Shown piece by piece: positions 23,212 to 32,992 of a DNA stretch of 64,000 nt (the stretch's first letter is position 1; each line of letters opens with the position of its first letter). The notes under the pieces were generated by a model. The model was not told where the DNA came from, searched no databases, and saw only the letters and a list, made by a program, of their open reading frames with translations. A program made the translations under genes and the position numbers. The stretch covers positions 682,001 through 746,000 of the forward strand of contig NZ_NEVJ01000002.1 in assembly GCF_002261425.1 (NCBI RefSeq), in the 5' to 3' direction. This stretch comes from Bordetella genomosp. 9 (GTDB taxonomy: Bacteria > Pseudomonadota > Gammaproteobacteria > Burkholderiales > Burkholderiaceae_B).

Positions 23212-23535
23212 ATGGCCGGCAAGATCAAATTCACGCTCACTCCGCAGCCTACTTTCAAGCACAAGGTGCCGATGCCCATTCCGGGCGCAGGCTTCGCTGA
23301 AGTCGAAATCACGTTCAAGCATCGCAGCAAGGCGGAGTTCAAGGAGTTCATGGAGCGCGCAAAGGAGCAGGACGACGATGTGGCTCTGGTGATGGACGTC
23401 GCCAGCGGCTGGGAGCTGCAGGAGCCCTTCGATCAAGAGCACGTCGGCAAGCTGGTGGACAGCTACGTCGGTGCCGCCCGGGCGATCTTCACGGCCTACG
23501 TGGACGAGCTGATCAAGGCCCGAGTGGGAAACTGA
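23212..23535 (+). CDS. Tail assembly chaperone, zero-frame product (gpG-like)
   Basis: A 107-aa protein (MAGKIKFTLTPQPTFKHKV) with the TAC family body (GFAEVEITFKHRSKAEFKEFM). Such proteins coat the tape measure during tail assembly. Its last codons GTG GGA AAC TGA contain the heptamer G-GGA-AAC, a canonical -1 slippery site; a fraction of ribosomes should continue in the -1 frame into the next reading frame. Confidence 0.85.
   Translation: MAGKIKFTLTPQPTFKHKVPMPIPGAGFAEVEITFKHRSKAEFKEFMERAKEQDDDVALVMDVASGWELQEPFDQEHVGKLVDSYVGAARAIFTAYVDELIKARVGN
23526..23532 (+). other. Programmed -1 ribosomal frameshift site (GGGAAAC)
   Basis: X-XXY-YYZ heptamer positioned with zero-frame codons GGA and AAC immediately before the stop TGA at 23533-23535. 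After slipping, reading resumes with CTG at 23532 and stays open to 23843. Lambda G/GT uses the closely related GGGAAAG. Confidence 0.85.
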
Positions 23536-23843
23536 TCGCCCTGGGCGCAGCGCTCTACGCCAAAGGCCCTGACCCCAATGAGCTGGCGGCCTTCGGCTTG
23601 ACGCTAGACGACGTGGCCGGACCTCCCGTTGAGGTTTGGCCAGGTCACGAGGAAGCGCTCTCCTTGTTCCTGTCCATACGCACACAGTGGCGTGTGGGCA
23701 TGGCCGGCGCCACGGGGCTGGATTACGGCGTGCTTTTCCACAAGATGGATCGCATGGGGCTCTCGCCCGAGCGTTACGAGGAGCTGGAGGAAGAGGTCCG
23801 GATCATGGAAAACGCGGCCCTCGACGAAATGTCCAAGAAGTAG
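23532..23843 (+). CDS. -1 frame extension of the tail chaperone (gpT-like, DUF1799-type)
   Basis: Open in the -1 frame from the slippery site; fused to the upstream frame it would give a protein of about 210 aa. The sequence directly after the shift (LIALGAALYAKGPDPNELAAFGL, then DDVAGPPVEVWP) is the conserved TAC extension, and no good ribosome-binding site serves a separate start. The extension binds tail tube protein in the lambda model. Confidence 0.8.
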   Translation: MIALGAALYAKGPDPNELAAFGLTLDDVAGPPVEVWPGHEEALSLFLSIRTQWRVGMAGATGLDYGVLFHKMDRMGLSPERYEELEEEVRIMENAALDEMSKK

Positions 23844-23865
23844 CCCGCCCTGCCGGGCGTTTTTT
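23843..23865 (+). terminator. Terminator-like hairpin before the tape measure gene
   Basis: GCCCG (23843-23847), loop CCCTGC, CGGGC (23854-23858), followed by G and a six-T run to 23865. It lies 14 bases before the tape measure start codon. Confidence 0.65.
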
Positions 23866-23878
23866 ACTGGAATCTGTT

Positions 23879-26800
23879 ATGTCTGAAGTCATCGCGGAAG
23901 GCGTCGTCGCCGTCACGGGCGACGCATCTGGTCTCAGCGCCACCATGGCCGAGGTGACGCAGCAGACAGGCAAGGCAAAGCGGTCGATCGAGGATCTCGG
24001 CCGCGGTGCGTCGCAGAGTCTGACAAAGGCGGCCAGCGATGGCGACCAAGCCTCCCGAAAGATGGAGCGCTCGACTCAGAGCCTCATCAGCCAGATCGAA
24101 CGCCAGATTGCCGTGACCCAGGCCGGCGCCAAGGGTACGGCGGAGTATTTCCAGGCCATCGCAAAGCAGCGCGGCGTGGATCCGAACCAGTTGAAGCCGT
24201 ACCTGGATCAATTGAATTCGGTGACCGCGGCGCAGGGCCAGGCCGGCATGTCGGCGAAGGCGCTGTTGGCGGCCACGCGGGGATTGCCGGCTCAGTTCAC
24301 TGATATAGCGGTATCCCTCCAAGGCGGGCAGCGTCCTCTAACGGTGTTGCTGCAGCAGGGCGGACAGCTGAAGGATCTGTTCGGGGGCATAGCGCCCACG
24401 GCACGCGCCCTGACCGGATATATCGCCGGCATGGTCAATCCGCTCACCCTGGTCGCCGGTGCTGCGGTCGCGCTGGCCGTTGCCTATTCTCAAGGCGCCA
24501 GTGAGGCGGAGCAGTTCAATCGGACCTTCATCCAGACGGGTGCGCTGGCCGGCAAAACGACTGGCGACCTGCAGCAGATGGCGCGCCGCATTGCCGATGT
24601 GGTCGGCACGCAGGGCCAGGCTGCCGCCGTCCTGGATCTGTTCGCGCGTAGCACCAAGGTGGGTGCCGAGAACATGGAGCAGTTCGCCCAGGCGGCGATC
24701 CGCTGGGAGAAGGTCACTGGCACCGCCGCGGAGGACACCGTCAAGGCGTTCCTCGATCTGGGCAAAGACCCACTCGACGCAGTGCTCAAGCTCAACGAGG
24801 GCATGAACTTCCTGACGGCCAGCACCTACGAGCAGATCCGCTCGCTGGAGCGCCAGGGGCAGAGTGCCCAGGCCGCGGCCGTGGCGCAGAAGGCATACGC
24901 CGACGCGCTGAATGACCGCGCGCCAAAGCTCGAGCAGAACCTCGGTGTGCTGGAGCGCGCCTGGGACCGCGTGAAGAATGTGGCGAAGGGTGCCTGGGAC
25001 GCGATGCTCGATATCGGCCGTCCGGCATCGCTGGAGGACCGCATTTCCGCGCAGGCGGGTGTCGTGCAGAACCTCGGCGACAAGCTGTTGGCGCAGTCGT
25101 CACGAGGCCGCCCTACCGGGCAACTTGCGGCGCAGCTCGCCGCAGCTCAAGCGGAACAGGATCGCCTGGAGCGTCAGTATTACGCCGAGGCATCGGCGGC
25201 AGCCGCTGGCAAGTCTCAGCAGGAGGAACTGGCCCGCGCGACGTTCCGTGCCAGCTACCTGGACAGCGACAGCCGCAACTCGCCTTCGCAGCAGCGCGTG
25301 AAGGCGATCCAGCAGGAGCAGCAGGCATTCCAGAAGGCCATTGAGGGCCTGCGCGAGGGAACGCAGGAGTACCAGCAGGTCTACGAGGCCCACCGAACGG
25401 CGCTCGATGCGATCAACAAGAAATTCGAGGACAAGGGCACCGGGCCGACCGTAGCCGACACCGAGGCCGCGCGGCTGAACGCACGCATCGGTGAGGAAAA
25501 GGCGCTGTCCACCGAACTGGCGGAGCGCGGCCTGCAAACGAGCAAGTTGAACGAGTTCGAGCGCCGTGCCGCTGAGATTGGTGAGCTTCTGCAGGGCAAC
25601 CTCAAGGGGCGAGTCCGTGCCAGCCTGGAGCACACGCAGGCGCTCGCCGCCGAGGCCGGCGCGCTGGTCCGTGCGAACACCGAAACCAAGGCGTTCCTTG
25701 AGTCGCGCGAAAAGTACCTCGATGGCGTGCGCGACGGCATCGCGAAGATCACGCAGGAAGCCCAGGCCACGGAGGACCAGGTTGCCACCTACGGTCTGAG
25801 CAAGGCTGCGCTGGAGCAACTGACCATCGCGCGCCTTGAAGAGCGCAAAGCGGCCCTGCAGGGCTTCGACGGGGCACAGGAAGAGATCGACCTGATCAAC
25901 CAGGAGATCGATGCGCGGGAGCGCTTGGTGACGGCTGTGCGTGCCAAGGACGTGAAGGACGCACAGAAGAAAGCCAACGCCGATTTCGTACGGGATTGGG
26001 AAAAGACGGTCGACCAGTATGGTGACGTGTTCCGTCAGGGCTTCGCCGGCATGCTGAACAACGGTAAGGAAGGCTGGAAGGCGTTCACGACGTCGCTCGT
26101 GACGACTTTCAAGACCACGGTTGCCGATGTCATATACAAGATGTTCCTGCAGCCGATCGTGGTCAACATTGCCGCCAGCGTGTTGGGCCTGACTGGAACA
26201 AATGCATTGGCTTCAGGAGCCAGCGCACTTAGTTCGCTTGCTGGGTCCGGATCGTCGGGCGCTGCCGGCCTGGCCGGCGTCGGCCTGAACGCAACCAATG
26301 CATTCGGGCTGGTGCGCAACGCATACGGCGCACTGACCGGCGGCCTGACTGCATCGCTGGCTTCGGGCATCTCTTCGATTGGCAGCGCCATTGGCTCAAC
26401 GGCCGCGCAGCAGTTCGCGCTCGGTATGACGGGACAGGGCGCGACGTTGGCCGCCGGCGTGGCGGGCCCTACCACGGCCGGCAGCACTGCTGCCGGGCTC
26501 GGTTCTAGCTTTGCCGGCGCCATCCCAGTTGTTGGCTGGATCGCCGCTGGCATGTTGGCCAGCCGGTCGCTCTATAAGCAGGGCTGGGATGCCGATAACG
26601 GGACGCTATCGGACTTCGGCAAATACAACCCAGTTACCGGCCCTTCAGTGTGGACGGACAAGATCCTGCGAAGCGCCGGCCTGGGTGGGGAGTTGGCGTC
26701 CATGCTATCCGGATCGTCGACCGTCGCCCGCCTATTCGGCATGGGCCCGGTGAAGTATGGCGACACCTCGCTGGTTGGAGACTTCGGCTCCCTTGGTTTC

Positions 26801-29452
26801 AGCGGCTACACCAGCACGCCATGGAAGCAGAAGGGCGGTCTGTTTCGCAGCAACAAGAGCGGCACGCAGATCGGTACGCTCGACGATTCGTTCATTGACC
26901 AGGTGAGCACCGCTTTCGACCAGATGAAGGCGAACGCGGCCGCCATGGCGCAAGTCGTAGGCGTGTCTGCTAAGTCGCTGGACACCTACAGCGAGCAGAT
27001 CCGCGTGACGCTCGGCGAAGACGAAGAGGCGAACCAGAAACTCATCGAGGACGCTATCTCGTCGGTGGGCGAGAACCTGGTCCGCTCACTGGTCCCCAAC
27101 ATTGCCGATTTCGCAAAGGAGGGCGAGACGGCCTCAGCAACGCTGGCGCGCCTGGGCACGAACCTGACGGCGGTCAACCAATCGCTGAAATTGCTGGACC
27201 TGAAGCTGTTCGACGTGTCGGTCACGGGGGCGGCGACGGCCACCAAGCTGGCGGACGCATTCGGCGGCATCGATGCGATGACCCAGGCCACGCAGCAGTA
27301 TTACCAGCAATATTACTCGGAGGCGGAGCGGGCCAAGTTGAGCCTCGCCTCCATGAACGACCAGCTCAAGGGGCTGAACATCGTCCTGCCCAACACCATG
27401 GAAGAATTCCGCGCCATGGTGTCCGCCCTGGACCTCACTTCAGACGCTGGCCAGGCCGCTTACGCCGCGCTCTTGACCGTGGCGCCTGAGTTTGCCGCGG
27501 TGGTGGAAGCGACGGCGCGGCAGGGGCAGGAGATGGCTGCGCGCATCCTGGCCGCCTATACGGGCCGCGGCGGGGTCGTGCCTGCCATGGACGCTGCTGC
27601 GCTCAGCGCGCTTGTGCTGGCGGACACGCTCCAGCAGACATCCGTTGTTTCCGGGCAAATCTCGCGGTTGTTCCTCGACCTGGATGCCGGTCTGCTGGAC
27701 TTCCAAGGCTCCACTGCAAATCTGGATGGATCGCTTTCTGGTGCGCAGCAAGCAAGCGCCGATCTCGGTGATCAGATTGCCCTGCTGCAACAAGGCCTTG
27801 GTGGGACCATCATCGACTTCAAGTCGATGGGCGACGCACTGGCGGATGTCGACGCCGATGTGTTTGTGGCTACGCTCAACGCCGCATTCCAGCAGCTGGC
27901 TGACCGCATGAAGTCGCTGTTCGACTCCATTGGCAATGAGCGGATGGCCGTGCGGCAGTCGGCGCGTGACATCCTGGACCCGGCGCCTATGTCGCCTGCA
28001 GCAATTCGGCAGGCCATCGCTGGGATCAGCACGTCGCTGCCCAGCAACGCGGGACTCGTTCAGGCGACTGCAGCGCTGAACTGGGCCGGGGCCCAATCGG
28101 CCGGGGCGGTTGGCCAGCGCAATGTCGCGGAACAGGCATACGTCTCGACGGAAAGGGTGTACGAGGCCAACTATGCCGCGCTGAATGCCGCGCAGAAGAC
28201 GAAGGATGATGCCCTCGCCCGCTTGCAAAAGCTGAATTGGGACATATATGCGCCCAAGACGGTAGGCTACAAAAAGGACAACTGGGAAGAGCTAGATCAG
28301 GCCCGCTCTATTGCTCAAGCGCAGCTTCCTGCTGCTCAGCAAGCTTACGACAACGCGATCGCAGCATTTATATCAGCGCAGAACACCTTCGCCAGCGGTC
28401 CCCAGGCCGTCGATGTGGGGCGGTTGCGCGACCAGTACGCGCAATCGGTCAGCGCCGCGGCCAGCGCGCAGGCAGCCGCTACGGAGGCCGCTCGCAATGC
28501 CAGGAACGAGCAGCTCGCCTACACCGACTCGCTCCAGCAGTTTGCGCTGAATGCGACGAAGTCGGTGGCGACGCTCAGCGACTTGCGGAATCAGACGGTC
28601 AAGTACTACGAGGCGCAGAAGGCGCTGGCGTCCGCTTTGTCTGAGGGTGCGGCCGCGCTTCGCAAAACGGTGAAGGATTACCGCGTCAGCCAGCTTGATC
28701 CTGAAGACCAGTTCGCGGTCATGCAGAGCGACTTCGCTCAGCTGTACGCCAAGGCAGCCGGCTCGGACGGCGATGCGCTAACCGGCTATGCGGACCAGTT
28801 GAACAGCATGCTCCAACCGCTGCTGGCCGCCGCCGGCGATGCCTTCTCGTCGGATACGCAGTACCAGGCATTCATCGCAACGACCCTGGCGCGCGCAGAA
28901 GCAATCGCGAAGCGAATGGACGCGGTGGCGCCGAAGGGGTACGAGCAAGAAAGCCTGGGGCTCCTGGGCCAGATCGACGCCACACTGGCTGCGCTGCAAA
29001 GCTCAGCCCTCAGTGGCGACCAGATCCTCACGAACGCGATCAACGCGGCGCGTGACGCCACGGTGAACGGGCTTCGTCAGGTAGTGAATGCGCTGATCGG
29101 CGCTCCGGTGGCGGCGTTTGCCACCGGTGGCGATCATGACGGCGGATTGCGACTCGTCGGTGAAAACGGCCCTGAGCTGGAGGTCACCGGGCCGTCGCGC
29201 ATCTTCAATGCGCAGCAGACGCAGAGCATCCTCGCCGGTGGCTCCGATCAGGCGCAGCTGCTGGCGGCGCTGCGAGCGCTGTTGCAGGAGCAGCAGTCGC
29301 TGCGCGATGAGGTCCAGGGGCTGCGCGTCGAGGCTCGCGCCATGGCCAGCAACACGGCGAAAACCACGCGGCAGCTGGAGCGATTCGAAATGGAGGGCAT
29401 GCCGGTACGCACCGACGCAGATGAGCCGCTTCACGTGGAGGTCCAAGCATGA
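23879..29452 (+). CDS. Tail tape measure protein
   Basis: A 1,857-aa protein from ATG 23879 (MSEVIAEGVVAVTGDASGL). Region ~110-190 has the phage tail-length domain (QFTDIAVSLQGGQRPLTVLLQQGGQL, then a hydrophobic NPLTLVAGAAVALAVAYS). Long coiled-coil stretches follow, then an Ala/Gly/Ser-rich hydrophobic centre (~750-900). A C-terminal VGENGPELEVTGPSRIFNAQQT motif is typical of tape measures. At about 1.5 angstrom per residue it predicts a long tail of roughly 280 nm. Overlaps the next gene by 4 bases. Confidence 0.9.
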   Translation: MSEVIAEGVVAVTGDASGLSATMAEVTQQTGKAKRSIEDLGRGASQSLTKAASDGDQASRKMERSTQSLISQIERQIAVTQAGAKGTAEYFQAIAKQRGVDPNQLKPYLDQLNSVTAAQGQAGMSAKALLAATRGLPAQFTDIAVSLQGGQRPLTVLLQQGGQLKDLFGGIAPTARALTGYIAGMVNPLTLVAGAAVALAVAYSQGASEAEQFNRTFIQTGALAGKTTGDLQQMARRIADVVGTQGQAAAVLDLFARSTKVGAENMEQFAQAAIRWEKVTGTAAEDTVKAFLDLGKDPLDAVLKLNEGMNFLTASTYEQIRSLERQGQSAQAAAVAQKAYADALNDRAPKLEQNLGVLERAWDRVKNVAKGAWDAMLDIGRPASLEDRISAQAGVVQNLGDKLLAQSSRGRPTGQLAAQLAAAQAEQDRLERQYYAEASAAAAGKSQQEELARATFRASYLDSDSRNSPSQQRVKAIQQEQQAFQKAIEGLREGTQEYQQVYEAHRTALDAINKKFEDKGTGPTVADTEAARLNARIGEEKALSTELAERGLQTSKLNEFERRAAEIGELLQGNLKGRVRASLEHTQALAAEAGALVRANTETKAFLESREKYLDGVRDGIAKITQEAQATEDQVATYGLSKAALEQLTIARLEERKAALQGFDGAQEEIDLINQEIDARERLVTAVRAKDVKDAQKKANADFVRDWEKTVDQYGDVFRQGFAGMLNNGKEGWKAFTTSLVTTFKTTVADVIYKMFLQPIVVNIAASVLGLTGTNALASGASALSSLAGSGSSGAAGLAGVGLNATNAFGLVRNAYGALTGGLTASLASGISSIGSAIGSTAAQQFALGMTGQGATLAAGVAGPTTAGSTAAGLGSSFAGAIPVVGWIAAGMLASRSLYKQGWDADNGTLSDFGKYNPVTGPSVWTDKILRSAGLGGELASMLSGSSTVARLFGMGPVKYGDTSLVGDFGSLGFSGYTSTPWKQKGGLFRSNKSGTQIGTLDDSFIDQVSTAFDQMKANAAAMAQVVGVSAKSLDTYSEQIRVTLGEDEEANQKLIEDAISSVGENLVRSLVPNIADFAKEGETASATLARLGTNLTAVNQSLKLLDLKLFDVSVTGAATATKLADAFGGIDAMTQATQQYYQQYYSEAERAKLSLASMNDQLKGLNIVLPNTMEEFRAMVSALDLTSDAGQAAYAALLTVAPEFAAVVEATARQGQEMAARILAAYTGRGGVVPAMDAAALSALVLADTLQQTSVVSGQISRLFLDLDAGLLDFQGSTANLDGSLSGAQQASADLGDQIALLQQGLGGTIIDFKSMGDALADVDADVFVATLNAAFQQLADRMKSLFDSIGNERMAVRQSARDILDPAPMSPAAIRQAIAGISTSLPSNAGLVQATAALNWAGAQSAGAVGQRNVAEQAYVSTERVYEANYAALNAAQKTKDDALARLQKLNWDIYAPKTVGYKKDNWEELDQARSIAQAQLPAAQQAYDNAIAAFISAQNTFASGPQAVDVGRLRDQYAQSVSAAASAQAAATEAARNARNEQLAYTDSLQQFALNATKSVATLSDLRNQTVKYYEAQKALASALSEGAAALRKTVKDYRVSQLDPEDQFAVMQSDFAQLYAKAAGSDGDALTGYADQLNSMLQPLLAAAGDAFSSDTQYQAFIATTLARAEAIAKRMDAVAPKGYEQESLGLLGQIDATLAALQSSALSGDQILTNAINAARDATVNGLRQVVNALIGAPVAAFATGGDHDGGLRLVGENGPELEVTGPSRIFNAQQTQSILAGGSDQAQLLAALRALLQEQQSLRDEVQGLRVEARAMASNTAKTTRQLERFEMEGMPVRTDADEPLHVEVQA

Positions 29453-30339
29453 AAGTGATCAAGCCCGTAGCTATTGGGCCGGCGCAACTGGTAAGTTCGA
29501 ATGTGGCCGAGGACGACTATCCGACCTACAACGCTGCAACCAACTACCCCGTGGGCGCGAATGTCGTCTATCAATCGAATATCTACCAGTCGGTGCAGAC
29601 GCCCAACACTGGCCACACCCCGGGCACGGACCCGCTCTATTGGGCTCTTTCAGGCCCCACGAACAAATGGGCCATGTTTGACGACCAGGTGAGCACGCAG
29701 ACCGTGCGCGACAGTCCCCTGACGGTGGTGGTCAAGCCCGGGCTTGTGAACAGCCTGGCCTTGCTAGGGATGGAAGGATCGAAGGTCGAGGTAACGGGGC
29801 GCGATGGGCTCAATGGGCCGGTGATCTACACCACCGAGCGACGGCTGGAGGCGTCCATCGTCACCAACTGGTACGAGTACTTCTTCGAACCGTTCGCGCC
29901 ATTGTCCGAAGTGGTGTTGACGGACTTGCCGGCTTACGGGAGCCTGCACTTAGCGGTGTCGATCATTGCGCTAAACGCTCAAGTGGCGTGCGGCGCGCTC
30001 ATTCCTGGCACTGCGTACCTCATCGGTGACGGCGAGTATGGAGGAAGCGCCGGCATCATCGACTACAGTCGGAAGGACACGTCCGAAACCGGCAAGACGA
30101 CATTTCGCAAGCGCAATTTCTCCCGCCGAATGTCGCAACGACTGTGGGTCGACGCGGCTCGGTTCAACGCCGTGTATCGCCTGCTGTCAGGGCTTCGCGC
30201 GACGCCCTGCGTATGGATTGGCGCCGAATCGGAAGAGCTTGGTCCGCTGACGATTTTTGGCTTCTACCGTGATTTCAGCATCGATATCGCCTATCCCTTG
30301 GTCAACTTCTGCAACCTTGAGATCGAAGGACTCACATAA
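29449..30339 (+). CDS. Tail tip / baseplate-associated protein with a carbohydrate-binding-like segment
   Basis: A 296-aa protein whose residues ~22-70 (YPTYNAATNYPVGANVVYQ, NTGHTPGTDPLYWAL) resemble the chitin/carbohydrate-binding insert found in phage tail proteins. The rest (RNFSRRMSQRLWVDAARFNAVYRLL, IFGFYRDFSIDI) matches a tail protein found after the tape measure in Burkholderiales prophages. Likely in the tail tip. Confidence 0.65.
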   Translation: MKVIKPVAIGPAQLVSSNVAEDDYPTYNAATNYPVGANVVYQSNIYQSVQTPNTGHTPGTDPLYWALSGPTNKWAMFDDQVSTQTVRDSPLTVVVKPGLVNSLALLGMEGSKVEVTGRDGLNGPVIYTTERRLEASIVTNWYEYFFEPFAPLSEVVLTDLPAYGSLHLAVSIIALNAQVACGALIPGTAYLIGDGEYGGSAGIIDYSRKDTSETGKTTFRKRNFSRRMSQRLWVDAARFNAVYRLLSGLRATPCVWIGAESEELGPLTIFGFYRDFSIDIAYPLVNFCNLEIEGLT

Positions 30340-31499
30340 TGCCGATAACCCCATTGCCCGATCCGCCCAGCCGGAGCGATCCCGCGAACTTCCCCGAGCG
30401 CGCGGACGCGTTTATGGCCGCGCTGCCTCTGTTCGCACAACAAGCGAACACGCTCCAGCAACAGGTCAATCAGAAGGAGCAGGATGTCGCGAATAGCGCG
30501 ACCGCGGCCGCGACGAGCGCGGAGCAGGCCGCCGGCAGCGCCTCAAGCGCCTCTCAGTCCGCAACGGGCGCCGCGCAGGCGCGCACCGATGCTCAGACGG
30601 CAGCCGGTGCGGCCGCTGGGAGCGCAGCCCAGGCGCAGGAATACTTCGAACAGATGCAGGTGGAGGGCGGACTGCCGGTATTCGCGGCCGCGAACCTGCC
30701 CACTTCGAACATTGGCTCCATATATGTGTCGGACGCTGGTCCGATGGAGTGGGATACCGCTGCGGCGCGGTATCTGCCGGTGTTTCGATTCGCCGAGTGC
30801 AGACTGGTGCTCGGCGCCGCTCCAAAATCCGTCAAGTTGGTCCGATACGGTGGCTCGCGCATCACCGTCAACGGAAAAGGCTATGTCATTCCGGCGGCGG
30901 GCATCGAAGCACAGTTCTCGCAGGCGGCGGCCGGGCTGATCTATTTCGTCTATCTCCGCGTAACCAATGGAGTACTCAACCTTCTCGCACTTCAGACCGC
31001 GCACGTCACAAACGCGGATGGCAGCGAGGTGGCGAGCGGGAACCCTGATTTTCTGCTGGTCGGAATGTTCCGAGTCAATGGGGCAGATCAGCTGCTGGAC
31101 AGCACGACAGAGCGCGGGGTTGCGAGCTGGTTCAACCGCCGCAAGCAGATCGTCACGTCGACGATAAGCAACGCGTCCACTGCATCCTTAACTGGTGTGA
31201 GTGCCACCGCGCGGAATGTGCTGGCGTGGAAAGGGGAGTCCGTCGATGTGAGCCTGTGGGGCAATGGGACCAACACGCAAGCGCTGATGCCATCCTACGC
31301 GGTGATCACCGACCAGGGCGCGGCGCAGACCATCGAATCCACGGCGCAGCCCTCGGTCGCGAACCAGTTCCAGGCCTTCGCGCAGTCATTCGCCATTCCG
31401 GCGAATCAGGACGGGTTTTTCCAGCCCGGCGCTAGCATCCGCGTGGGCGGCGGAACCGGCACTTTCCAACTTCATCTTAGGGCGGAGGTCCTCATATGA
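30339..31499 (+). CDS. Tail fibre-like protein
   Basis: A 386-aa protein. N-terminus (PITPLPDPPSRSDPANFPERADAF) is a common start of tail fibre or tip-attachment proteins. Residues ~45-100 are an Ala/Gln/Ser coiled coil. The C-terminal ~180 residues are beta-rich (FLLVGMFRVNGADQLLD) and end in a repeat-free domain that could bind receptor. Host range determinant by position; not proven. Confidence 0.65.
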   Translation: MPITPLPDPPSRSDPANFPERADAFMAALPLFAQQANTLQQQVNQKEQDVANSATAAATSAEQAAGSASSASQSATGAAQARTDAQTAAGAAAGSAAQAQEYFEQMQVEGGLPVFAAANLPTSNIGSIYVSDAGPMEWDTAAARYLPVFRFAECRLVLGAAPKSVKLVRYGGSRITVNGKGYVIPAAGIEAQFSQAAAGLIYFVYLRVTNGVLNLLALQTAHVTNADGSEVASGNPDFLLVGMFRVNGADQLLDSTTERGVASWFNRRKQIVTSTISNASTASLTGVSATARNVLAWKGESVDVSLWGNGTNTQALMPSYAVITDQGAAQTIESTAQPSVANQFQAFAQSFAIPANQDGFFQPGASIRVGGGTGTFQLHLRAEVLI

Positions 31500-31912
31500 C
31501 CCAACAGAAGAGAATCGGCCCGACATTCGGGTTCGAGTTGGAGGCCGCAGGGCTGCTAGGCCTTCCGTTCCTATGGATGTCCGATGGAACAATCACTTTC
31601 GTTGGGGATCTGTCGGCAGCACAAAGAGATGCTGTTGTGGCTGTATATGCCTCCCACGATCCCGCGAAGGTGTTCGTGCCGCAAGAGGTCACACGCTACC
31701 AAGGCGAGGTGGTGATGCGCCGGCGCGGCTGGTGGGATGACGCTGATGCATTGTTCGCACTGCTTCCCGATGATGACGAACGGAAGATCGCCTGGCTTCG
31801 GGCGCCCACATGGCGGCGCGACAGTCCGTCATTGCGATACGCTGCCGAACAGATGGGGATTCCGGCGGACTTGCTCGATGACGCATTCGTGGAGGCGTCC
31901 CTGGTGCAGTAG
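31496..31912 (+). CDS. Tail-region hypothetical protein
   Basis: A 138-aa protein (MTQQKRIGPTFGFELEAAGL) overlapping the fibre gene by 4 bases. Acidic and helical in the second half (DALFALLPDDDERKIAWLRAP). Position directly after the fibre gene suggests a fibre assembly or fibre-tip role; no family match. Confidence 0.55.
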   Translation: MTQQKRIGPTFGFELEAAGLLGLPFLWMSDGTITFVGDLSAAQRDAVVAVYASHDPAKVFVPQEVTRYQGEVVMRRRGWWDDADALFALLPDDDERKIAWLRAPTWRRDSPSLRYAAEQMGIPADLLDDAFVEASLVQ

Positions 31913-31935
31913 CGCCTCTAGATTCATGTCACCCC

Positions 31936-31959
31936 AACCCGCTCCGGCGGGTTTTTTTT
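31936..31959 (+). terminator. Terminator-like hairpin before the lysis cassette
   Basis: AACCCGC (31936-31942), loop TCCG, GCGGGTT (31947-31953), with a T-run to 31959. It stands directly upstream of the endolysin ribosome-binding site GGAG. Confidence 0.75.
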
Positions 31960-31973
31960 CGCCTGGAGAACGC

Positions 31974-32504
31974 ATGACCAAGGAAGAATTCGCCGCCGCG
32001 GCTCTCTTATCGGACGCCCAGGCCGACCGATGGTATGTCCCGGTGCTGAACGCAATGGACGAGTTCAGCATTGATACGCCAACGCGCGTCGCCGCCTATC
32101 TCGCCCAGGTCGGGCATGAGAGCGGGGGCTTCATCCACACGAAAGAATTGTGGGGCCCCACCCCAGCCCAACAGAGGTACGAAGGCCGCCTCGACCTAGG
32201 GAACACGCAGCCTGGCGACGGCAAGAAGTACATGGGCCGCGGCCTCATTCAGATCACCGGCCGGTCCAACTATGCCAAGGTGGCCCGGGGACTCGGGGTC
32301 GACGTGTTGGGCAATCCGCAACTGTTGGAGCAGACGGACCTTGCGGCACGATCTGCGGCCTGGTGGTGGCAGGCTCATGGTTGCAATGGCCTTGCCGCAT
32401 CAGGCGACTTCGAAGCGCTCACGAGGCGCATTAATGGCGGGTTGAACGGCTACGTGGACCGCATGCGGCGATGGAAAGTTGCGCGCGGCGTGTTGGGGGC
32501 GTGA
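31974..32504 (+). CDS. Endolysin, glycoside hydrolase family 19
   Basis: A 176-aa protein from ATG 31974. GH19 motifs: VAAYLAQVGHESGGF with the catalytic Glu in HES, KKYMGRGLIQITGRSNY, RRINGGLNGYVDRM. It cleaves the glycan strands of peptidoglycan at lysis. No signal peptide, so it needs a holin for release. Confidence 0.85.
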   Translation: MTKEEFAAAALLSDAQADRWYVPVLNAMDEFSIDTPTRVAAYLAQVGHESGGFIHTKELWGPTPAQQRYEGRLDLGNTQPGDGKKYMGRGLIQITGRSNYAKVARGLGVDVLGNPQLLEQTDLAARSAAWWWQAHGCNGLAASGDFEALTRRINGGLNGYVDRMRRWKVARGVLGA

Positions 32505-32992
32505 TGGAATCCGCAATCATGATGATCGCGACAGTCGCGGCTGATGCCTCCGCGGCGGCGGTATCCGGCGACGCGCTGTCTATCCCGCAGATCGCGGCAT
32601 ATGTCGTCGCCGCTCTGATCGGCGGCGGCGCGGCGTGGAAGGTGTTGCCCATCCTGCTCGCGCGCTTGGCGGTGTCTCTCGCGGGCGCCAAGTCCGAGAA
32701 GGACGCGATCGAGCGGCTCGAGGGCCAGTTGGAGGCCGCAAACAAAGAAGCCGACGAAGCGCGCAAAGCGGCCAACGACGCCTACAGGGAGCGAAACGAC
32801 ATCCTACGGGAGCTGGGCAACGTCAACGCACAGCTGGCGGGGTTAACCGAGCGTTCCAAGCTACAGGCGGACACGATTGACCGTCAGAACCAGTTGATCG
32901 ACAAGCAGAACCAGCGGATCGATGACCTGACAACGCAGATCCGGCAATTGCAGCAGCAACTCCAGGAGGCCATCCATGGCAAAGCTCTTTAA
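32504..32992 (+). CDS. Membrane-anchored coiled-coil protein (lysis cassette)
   Basis: A 162-aa protein from ATG 32504. Residues ~24-52 form one membrane segment (IPQIAAYVVAALIGGG to LLARLAVSLAG), followed by a long coiled coil (EKDAIERLEGQLEAANKEADEA). Not a classical holin. Its place after the endolysin suggests a lysis accessory or holin-like role. Confidence 0.55.
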   Translation: MESAIMMIATVAADASAAAVSGDALSIPQIAAYVVAALIGGGAAWKVLPILLARLAVSLAGAKSEKDAIERLEGQLEAANKEADEARKAANDAYRERNDILRELGNVNAQLAGLTERSKLQADTIDRQNQLIDKQNQRIDDLTTQIRQLQQQLQEAIHGKAL

